Assembly (NCBI GenBank): GCA_029861675.1
Contig: JAOTYV010000070.1
Location: forward strand, 1 to 17,555
Origin: Alphaproteobacteria bacterium
GTDB taxonomy: Bacteria > Pseudomonadota > Alphaproteobacteria > UBA8366
DNA: 17,555 bases
Reading direction: 5' to 3'
Shown here: piece after piece, positions 13,486 to 17,555 of the stretch
Position numbering within the stretch: position 1 is the first letter of the stretch
Layout: each line of letters starts with the position of its first letter
Notes under the pieces: generated by a model
Told to the model about the DNA's origin: nothing
Databases searched by the model: none
Seen by the model: only the letters and a program-made list of their open reading frames with translations
Program-made: the position numbers and the translations under genes

Positions 13486-14559
13486 ATGAGCAACGAGCCC
13501 ACAGGGATTGGTTTTGTAGGATGCGCCTTAAGCGCCGCTTCAGCGGATGGCGGACATTCCGCCGGTTCCACGCCGCATAGCCATGGTCGCCGCCGCGAAG
13601 TGGTGGTCAATGGCACAAGGGTCAAGACGGTGGATGTGCACGCACATTGCGCGGTGCCCGACGCCGTGGCCGTACTCGACCAGCGGGTGGGGAATGCCGG
13701 ACTGTTGATGACCGATACGACCACGCGCATCGCAGCAATGGACGAACAGGGTATCGACGTCTCGGCGCTCAGCATCAATCCCTACTGGTACCACGCCGAG
13801 CTGGACGCGGCGGCCGAATTGATCAGGATCCAGAACGAAGCCCTGGCCGAGATTTGCGCGACCACGCCCGATCGTTTCGTGGCCTTTGCCACCGCCGCCC
13901 TGCAACACCCCGAGCTCGCGGTCGAGCAGGTCAAACATGCGGTCAAGACGCTCGGATTTCGCGGCGTGAGCGTGGGCTGTTCCGTCGAGGGCGAAGAGCT
14001 CGCAGATCCGAAGTATCATCCCTTTTGGGCCACCTGCGAGGAGCTCGGCCTGCTGGTCTTCATGCACCCGCAGGGCACAAAGGAACTTCATTCAAGCGGG
14101 CGGCTTTCCGGTAGCGGCTTGTTGACGAACACCATCGGCAACCCGCTCGAGACGACCATTGCGCTGTCGCATCTTATCTTCGAGGGCACGCTGGACCGCT
14201 TCCCCGGGCTCAAGATCTGCGCTGCGCACGGTGGCGGCTACCTGCCGTCCTACGCCAACCGGTCCGACGCCGTTTGCCGCACCTTCCCTGATCGGGTGGG
14301 GCCATTGCCCAAGAAAGCGCCCACGTCCTACTTAAAGGACGGTCAGCTTTATTTCGACACCATCGTGTTCACGCCCGAGGCCTTGCGCCATCTGATCGCC
14401 GAAACCGGTCCGGGCCAGATCATGGTGGGGACCGACTATCCCTTCGGCTGGACCAGCACCGAGGTCGACTTGATCCTGAACACGCCCGACCTGAGCGACG
14501 ACGACCGGATCGCTATCCTGGGCGGCACAGCGGCACGGCTGCTCGGCATAGACACCTGA
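13486..14559 (+). CDS. Amidohydrolase_2 (ACMSD-like) metal-dependent hydrolase/decarboxylase
   Basis: This 357-residue TIM-barrel enzyme of the amidohydrolase_2 group has metal and catalytic residues VDVHAHC (H52, H54), FMHPQGT (H194), AAHGGGYLPSY (H248) and VGTDYPFGW (D317). This pattern is shared with aminocarboxymuconate-semialdehyde decarboxylase, gamma-resorcylate and 5-carboxyvanillate decarboxylases, usually with one Zn or Mn ion. Decarboxylation or hydrolysis of a ring-derived acid is therefore likely, with the substrate unknown. The N-terminus (residues 1-45) is an extra Ser/His-rich stretch with GFVGCALSAAS and HSHGRRR; it is not a clear signal peptide. I chose ATG 13486 because AAAGGA precedes it; ATG 13450 would add 12 residues. 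It sits in the plus-strand catabolic run, and no terminator lies between it and the next gene. Confidence 0.88.
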   Translation: MSNEPTGIGFVGCALSAASADGGHSAGSTPHSHGRRREVVVNGTRVKTVDVHAHCAVPDAVAVLDQRVGNAGLLMTDTTTRIAAMDEQGIDVSALSINPYWYHAELDAAAELIRIQNEALAEICATTPDRFVAFATAALQHPELAVEQVKHAVKTLGFRGVSVGCSVEGEELADPKYHPFWATCEELGLLVFMHPQGTKELHSSGRLSGSGLLTNTIGNPLETTIALSHLIFEGTLDRFPGLKICAAHGGGYLPSYANRSDAVCRTFPDRVGPLPKKAPTSYLKDGQLYFDTIVFTPEALRHLIAETGPGQIMVGTDYPFGWTSTEVDLILNTPDLSDDDRIAILGGTAARLLGIDT

Positions 14560-14678
14560 CGACTCTATCTCCATCGCGTTCCAGTTCGCTGCTAGGATGA
14601 TTTGCGGATACCATCGGCTGTAGAGTGGCAGGTGGTGCAAACAAATTTCGGCGGAAGAGAAGACAAGGAACAGGCCCG

Positions 14679-15542
14679 ATGACAGCTAACTACGATCCAA
14701 AGGCGAACTACGAGATCAAGATTTGGGAAGAGGACTTCAGACAGGTCCCCACGCGAATGCTGCTCGCCCGAATCTATCAACCGATCGGGGATGGACCGTT
14801 TCCGGTGTTGCTCGACCTGCACGGTGGCGCCTGGACGTTTAAGGATCGCATGGCCAATGTGGCAATGGCCGAGGCCATGGCGCGCAGCGGGCTCCTGACG
14901 GTGTCCATCGATCTTCGCCTGGGCGGCGAAGCGCCGTACCCGGCCTCGGTACAGGATGCGAATTACGGTATTCGCTGGCTGAAGATGAAAGCGCCCGGCT
15001 GGAACGGCGATCCGTCGACGATGGGCTTGCTCGGCAGTTCCAGTGGCGGCCACGTGGCACAGTTGCTCGGCATGCGGCCGCAAGACCCGCGCTACAACGC
15101 ACTGCCGTTGGAAGGGCACCCGGAGATCGAAGCGCGCATCCGCTACGTGGCGACCCGCTCGCCGATCAGCGATCCGTTGGCGCGCTACAACAACGCGCTT
15201 GCCAAGGGGCGCCAGGAGATGGCGGATCGGCACCACGTGTATTTCAATCCCTTCAGCGACATCGAAGAAGGCAACCCGCAAATGATCCTCGAGCGCGGAG
15301 AGCCGGTTGAATTGCCGCCGATGCTGGTCATGCAAGGCGGGATCGATGACAACGTCCTGCCGGCATTTCAGGTGAAATTCGGCGAAACATACCGTGCCGC
15401 CGGTGGCGAGTGTGAGGTCGCGGTCTTCGAGGGCTGCGACCACTTGTGGGTGCTCGAACCCGGGCCTGACACCGAACGCGCGCACGAAATGCTCAAGGCA
15501 TTCATCGCACGCCAGCTTGACGCGCTGCAGCAAGCGGCCTGA
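14679..15542 (+). CDS. Alpha/beta hydrolase, esterase/lipase (HSL-like)
   Basis: This 287-residue serine hydrolase has an oxyanion-hole motif LDLHGGAW (HGG at 48-50), a nucleophile elbow LLGSSSGGHV (S121 by GxSxG), an acid in MQGGIDDNVL and His in EGCDHLWVLEPG. HGG plus GxSxG is the hormone-sensitive-lipase / BD-FAE-like layout. It would hydrolyse a carboxylic ester or a related bond such as a formamide or carbamate; the natural substrate is unknown. There is no signal peptide. The ATG at 14679 follows AAGGAA with a 9-base spacer and is preferred to a GTG at 14625. It is 119 bases after the amidohydrolase and 152 before the VOC gene on the same strand, and all have their own ribosome sites. 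Together with the Cys-nucleophile hydrolase, this short stretch holds two differently built alpha/beta hydrolases. Confidence 0.9.
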   Translation: MTANYDPKANYEIKIWEEDFRQVPTRMLLARIYQPIGDGPFPVLLDLHGGAWTFKDRMANVAMAEAMARSGLLTVSIDLRLGGEAPYPASVQDANYGIRWLKMKAPGWNGDPSTMGLLGSSSGGHVAQLLGMRPQDPRYNALPLEGHPEIEARIRYVATRSPISDPLARYNNALAKGRQEMADRHHVYFNPFSDIEEGNPQMILERGEPVELPPMLVMQGGIDDNVLPAFQVKFGETYRAAGGECEVAVFEGCDHLWVLEPGPDTERAHEMLKAFIARQLDALQQAA

Positions 15543-15548
15543 GAGCGT

Positions 15549-15633
15549 AAAGCGCGACCTCAACCCGGCCGATTACAACGCCGGAGATATCGTCATTCTT
15601 GAGGCGTCCGAAGCGCCGGCAGAAGCGGCATGA
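15549..15633 (+). pseudogene. Orphan coding-like tail, unidentified
   Basis: Immediately after the esterase stop, a different frame reads VKRDLNPADYNAGDIVILEA then SEAPAEAA and stop. Its codon use and residue mix look coding (PADYNAGDIVILEA is strand-like), but there is no start codon or ribosome site. It could be the C-terminus of a deleted gene or an ancestral extension of the esterase. I do not recognise its family. Confidence 0.3.
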
Positions 15634-15694
15634 TCATTCAAGGCCGGGGCCCTTCGATTAAGGCGCTCAACCACCCCCAGCAAGGAGCAAGACC

Positions 15695-16123
15695 ATGGCT
15701 CGCATCCAGCATCTCGCCATCGCCAGTTTGGATCCGGAAAAGCAGGCGGCGTTCTACAAGGAGGTTTTCGGCTTTGAGGAGATCAGGCGCATCGACAATC
15801 CGCGCGCCCGGGGGGTGGTGCTGACCGATGGCGCCATCAACATCTCAGTGTTGAATTTCAAGCAGGACCAGATCGATCAAGGCCTCGACTACACGGGGCT
15901 GCATCATTTCGGCGTCTTTGTCGAAGATCTCGAAGGCACCGCGCAGAAGTGCCTGGCGAACGGGGCCGTCCCCTACTCCGAACTGCCGGAGGATCCCAAC
16001 GAACAGAAAACGAACTACCGGCCGAAGCGGTCCGACAAGTTCAAAGGACCGGAAAACAGCCTGTTCGATATTGCCGACCACCCTTGGATCGGTGCGTCCG
16101 AGCCAAACCGAGCCGCCGAATAG
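15695..16123 (+). CDS. VOC-superfamily (glyoxalase/dioxygenase-fold) protein
   Basis: This 142-residue single VOC module pair begins MARIQHLAIASLDPEKQAAF, with H6 as the first metal ligand. It has FYKEVFGFEEI, the mid-sequence GLHHFGVFVEDLE (H71 as the likely second ligand) and the end ENSLFDIADHPWIG, where D125 stands in the place of the usual Glu ligand. VOC proteins bind a divalent metal and act as glyoxalases, extradiol dioxygenases, epimerases or resistance proteins; this one cannot be narrowed by eye. AAGGAG (15682-15687) precedes the ATG at 15695. It is the last gene of the plus-strand catabolic run before the IS6 element and may work with the ACMSD-like enzyme and hydrolases. It is cytoplasmic. 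Confidence 0.9.
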   Translation: MARIQHLAIASLDPEKQAAFYKEVFGFEEIRRIDNPRARGVVLTDGAINISVLNFKQDQIDQGLDYTGLHHFGVFVEDLEGTAQKCLANGAVPYSELPEDPNEQKTNYRPKRSDKFKGPENSLFDIADHPWIGASEPNRAAE

Positions 16124-16200
16124 CGGGATTTGCCGAAATGCTCGCACTGAAAAACTGTAACCAACTATTTGAAATATGGCGGTGCAGGGAGTCTGGAGCG

Positions 16201-16212
16201 GGCTTTGTCAGA
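16201..16212 (+). repeat. Left terminal inverted repeat of the IS6-family element
   Basis: GGCTTTGTCAGA is the perfect complement of the right end at 16802-16813. It lies 57 bases before the transposase ATG at 16258. Confidence 0.85.
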
Positions 16213-16257
16213 GCAATTCGACTTGAGCTTGGCAAGGGTCGTCCGTAGCTTCGGCGG

Positions 16258-16759
16258 ATGAATAGTCCGTTCCGCTATTTCAACAGTTCACCCGAGATCA
16301 TCCGCCTGACGGTGGTGATGTACATCCGCTATCCGCTATCGTTGCGGCAGGTCGAAGAACTTCTATTCGAACGCGGTATCGATATCTGCCACGAAACGCC
16401 GGGATCGCAAGGCTGCGCCAAAATTCCTGAAGCGTACGATGAAGCGTTATGGCCGGCCTGGACCGATCGTGACGGACCGTCTTCGGTCCTACCGGGCCGC
16501 GATGAAATCCATCGGAATCGCGACGCTTCGGGAATGCGGTCGCTGGCGCAACAACCGGGCCGAAAATTCACATCAGCCATTCCGCCGGCGAGAAGGAGCA
16601 ATGACACGATTTAGGGACATAAAGACCCTGCAGAAATTCGCTGCAGCCCACGCCTCGATCCATAACCATTTCAATCACGACCGTCATCTAAACCGCCGGG
16701 ACATTTTCAAAGAGAAGTGCTCGACTGCTTTGGCCGAGTGGCGTCAACTCGCCGCGTGA
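16258..16759 (+). pseudogene. IS6-family transposase, internally deleted and frameshifted
   Basis: ATG 16258 opens a typical N-terminus (MNSPFRYFNSSPEIIRLTVV, then PLSLRQVEELLFERGIDICH). At CACGAAAC (16390-16397) the homology jumps to a second frame reading ATKRRDRKAAPKFLKRTMKR, YGRPGPIVTDRLRSY with the second Asp, NNRAENSHQP with the Glu, and the C-terminus FNHDRHLNRRDIFKEK to LAEWRQLAA. Roughly 65-70 codons, including the first catalytic Asp of the DDE triad, are gone and the two parts are out of frame, so no active enzyme can be made. Both family segments plausibly contained CACGAAAC (ICHET and VTKT), which points to deletion between short direct repeats. Confidence 0.85.
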
Positions 16760-16801
16760 AAGTCTTCATTGCTTCTAGTCAGCCAGATCACGCCCAATTA
16801 G

Positions 16802-16813
16802 TCTGACAAAGCC
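16802..16813 (-). repeat. Right terminal inverted repeat of the IS6-family element
   Basis: TCTGACAAAGCC pairs perfectly with 16201-16212. It lies 54 bases after the relic transposase stop, and 47 bases separate it from the ATG of the membrane protein gene at 16861. Confidence 0.85.
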
Positions 16814-16860
16814 AACGATCATGCTCGAGGTATGGGCTCATCGGGAAGGAAAGCAACCCT

Positions 16861-17445
16861 ATGGACAGCGAATTGAACGACCTGTTTGAGCGGCTCCGCC
16901 AAATAGAAGAAGAATTCGAGCAGAAAATCGACGAGCAACGTGCCGCCTTCCGTTACCGACTTGACAAGGGCCGAGTGATTTTCGAGCAAAGCGTCGTCGC
17001 AGAGCATATTCATATTAAAACAGGTCTCATCCGTTTCTTGAGGGATTCGACTATGGGCTACCTGTTGCTCTCGCCCTTTATCTATATCCTGATTTTCCCA
17101 TTGATTCTGCTTGATTTCAGCGTCTGGCTATTCCAGGTCATATGCTTTTCGGTCTGGGGTATCGAGCGCGTCCGTCGATCGGATTACATCCATCTCGACA
17201 GGCGGCACCTGGCATATCTGAATGCGATCGAAAAGCTCAATTGCGAGTATTGCGGTTACGCCAATGGCCTGATCGCCTATGTGCGGGAGGTTGCCGGTCG
17301 GACCGAACAATATTGGTGCCCAATTAAACACGCATTGCGGATCAAATCTCCACATGGGCGTTACCGACGTTTCATGGACTATGGTGACACTGCCGAGTTT
17401 CATATGCGACTTGAACATTTCAGAGATCAGCTCAGAAGATCCTAA
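16861..17445 (+). CDS. Conserved-type membrane protein with coiled coil and Cys motif, function unknown
   Basis: This 194-residue protein has three visible parts. Residues 1-45 are a charged heptad-like helix (LFERLRQIEEEFEQKIDEQR) suggesting a coiled coil. Residues 65-100 are a long hydrophobic stretch (LLLSPFIYILIFPLILLDF, then WLFQVICFSVWG) that would make two membrane segments or a hairpin. The C-terminal cytoplasmic-looking domain has NCEYCGYANGLIAY (C128, C131) and EQYWCPIKHA (C153), a set that could bind zinc or take part in redox chemistry. I recognise the layout as a widespread uncharacterised type but know no function. The ATG at 16861 follows GGAAGGA about 11 bases upstream. It stands alone on the plus strand between the IS6 element (ending 47 bases before) and an IS5-family relic, so its promoter may have been altered or supplied by the IS. 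Its base composition is slightly less GC-rich than the catabolic genes. Confidence 0.75.
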   Translation: MDSELNDLFERLRQIEEEFEQKIDEQRAAFRYRLDKGRVIFEQSVVAEHIHIKTGLIRFLRDSTMGYLLLSPFIYILIFPLILLDFSVWLFQVICFSVWGIERVRRSDYIHLDRRHLAYLNAIEKLNCEYCGYANGLIAYVREVAGRTEQYWCPIKHALRIKSPHGRYRRFMDYGDTAEFHMRLEHFRDQLRRS

Positions 17446-17466
17446 AAATGGCATTATTGAGCCGTG

Positions 17467-17555
17467 CTAGGTCACCGACTCATAAGTTCGCAGCCAAATC
17501 CGCAATGAGGCGAGTTGGACGGATGCGAGGTAGTTGTCGTCTCTTTTGTCGTATC
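17467..17555 (-). CDS. IS5-family transposase, C-terminal end (cut by window edge)
   Basis: On the minus strand from the window edge the frame reads YDKRDDNYLASVQLASLRIW then LRTYESVT and stop (TAG at 17467-17469). YDKRxDNYLAxxxLASxRxW is the characteristic C-terminus of many IS5-family (IS427-type) transposases in alphaproteobacteria. Only 28 residues fall inside the window, so whether the element is intact cannot be judged. Its stop lies 21 bases from the stop of the membrane protein, with which it converges. No inverted repeat end could be fixed in 17446-17466. Confidence 0.8.
   Translation of the reverse strand, partial: YDKRDDNYLASVQLASLRIWLRTYESVT

Larger units (their letters stand above)
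16201..16813 (+). mobile_element. IS6-family insertion sequence with internal deletion
   Basis: The 613-bp element is bounded by perfect 12-bp inverted repeats, GGCTTTGTCAGA (16201-16212) and TCTGACAAAGCC (16802-16813), with partial symmetry continuing (AATT in both). It contains the N- and C-terminal parts of an IS6-type transposase in different frames. IS6 elements are usually about 0.8 kb, so about 0.2 kb is missing. The flanking 8-mers (CTGGAGCG at 16193-16200, AACGATCA at 16814-16821) are not a target duplication, so the original insertion or its neighbourhood has since changed. With both ends intact, it could be moved by a related transposase in trans. Confidence 0.85.

Noticed and set aside
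14592..15563. Minus-strand open frame (323 codons) opposite the HSL-like esterase
   Set aside because: The plus strand has HGG, GxSxG, Asp and His in order. The minus frame is low-information and Arg-rich.
16193..16821. Possible 8-bp target duplication around the IS6 element
   Set aside because: The flanking octamers CTGGAGCG and AACGATCA do not match.
1..17555. CRISPR array, tRNA, rRNA or known anti-phage system
   Set aside because: No regularly spaced repeats, cloverleaf-like sequence, ribosomal RNA signatures or known defence-gene motifs were seen.

Overview
The window is GC-rich and tightly packed, and its gene content (COG0523 GTPase, GMC oxidoreductase, YghU-type glutathione transferase, ACMSD-like amidohydrolase, IS6- and IS5-family relics) fits an alphaproteobacterium with a broad catabolic repertoire. 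That placement is inferred from gene content and style; no rRNA or tRNA is present to fix it. It reads as an accessory, insertion-scarred region: at least four transposase relics, one beheaded gene and two copies of a roughly 100-bp repeat lie between otherwise intact metabolic genes.

Left part (1-5391): an unrecognised protein (11-643) converges on an LVIVD-repeat beta-propeller protein (745-1977, minus). A divergent intergenic region with a perfect 9+9 inverted repeat leads into a tight plus-strand operon of a CobW-like zinc-chaperone GTPase (2203-3291), a cupin (3293-3730) and the first codons of an L-asparaginase-like gene whose body is gone (3727-3867). An amidase-signature enzyme (3916-5391, minus) follows. 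Repeat copies at 650-747 and 3865-3967 sit in the two convergent junctions. Each carries a hairpin plus T-tract resembling an intrinsic terminator, and the second also encodes the last residues of the amidase.

Middle part (5488-9762): an IS6-family relic, then two secreted proteins on the plus strand. The first (6100-7647) has a signal peptide, a papain-like Cys/His/Asp arrangement and two tandem copies of a roughly 125-residue module with DDLRGG and GGDNW motifs. The second (7937-9550) has a signal peptide, an HEVGH zinc-peptidase motif and a cysteine-rich tail that seems to continue past its stop codon. This pair is the most unusual content of the window and could be a secreted proteolytic or host/competitor-directed module; that role is inference.

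Right part (9763-17555): a GMC oxidoreductase ends at the apparent edge of another IS6 relic. Next come an alpha/beta hydrolase with a cysteine nucleophile (11576-12343, minus), a divergent YghU-type transferase, an amidohydrolase_2 enzyme, a second alpha/beta hydrolase with Ser nucleophile and a VOC protein. The last four lie head to tail and look like a catabolic cluster, perhaps for aromatic or ring-cleavage products. An internally deleted IS6-family element with both inverted repeats intact (16201-16813), a membrane protein with a Cys motif (16861-17445), and the C-terminus of an IS5-family transposase running off the right edge complete the window. No CRISPR array, tRNA, rRNA or known defence system was recognised.
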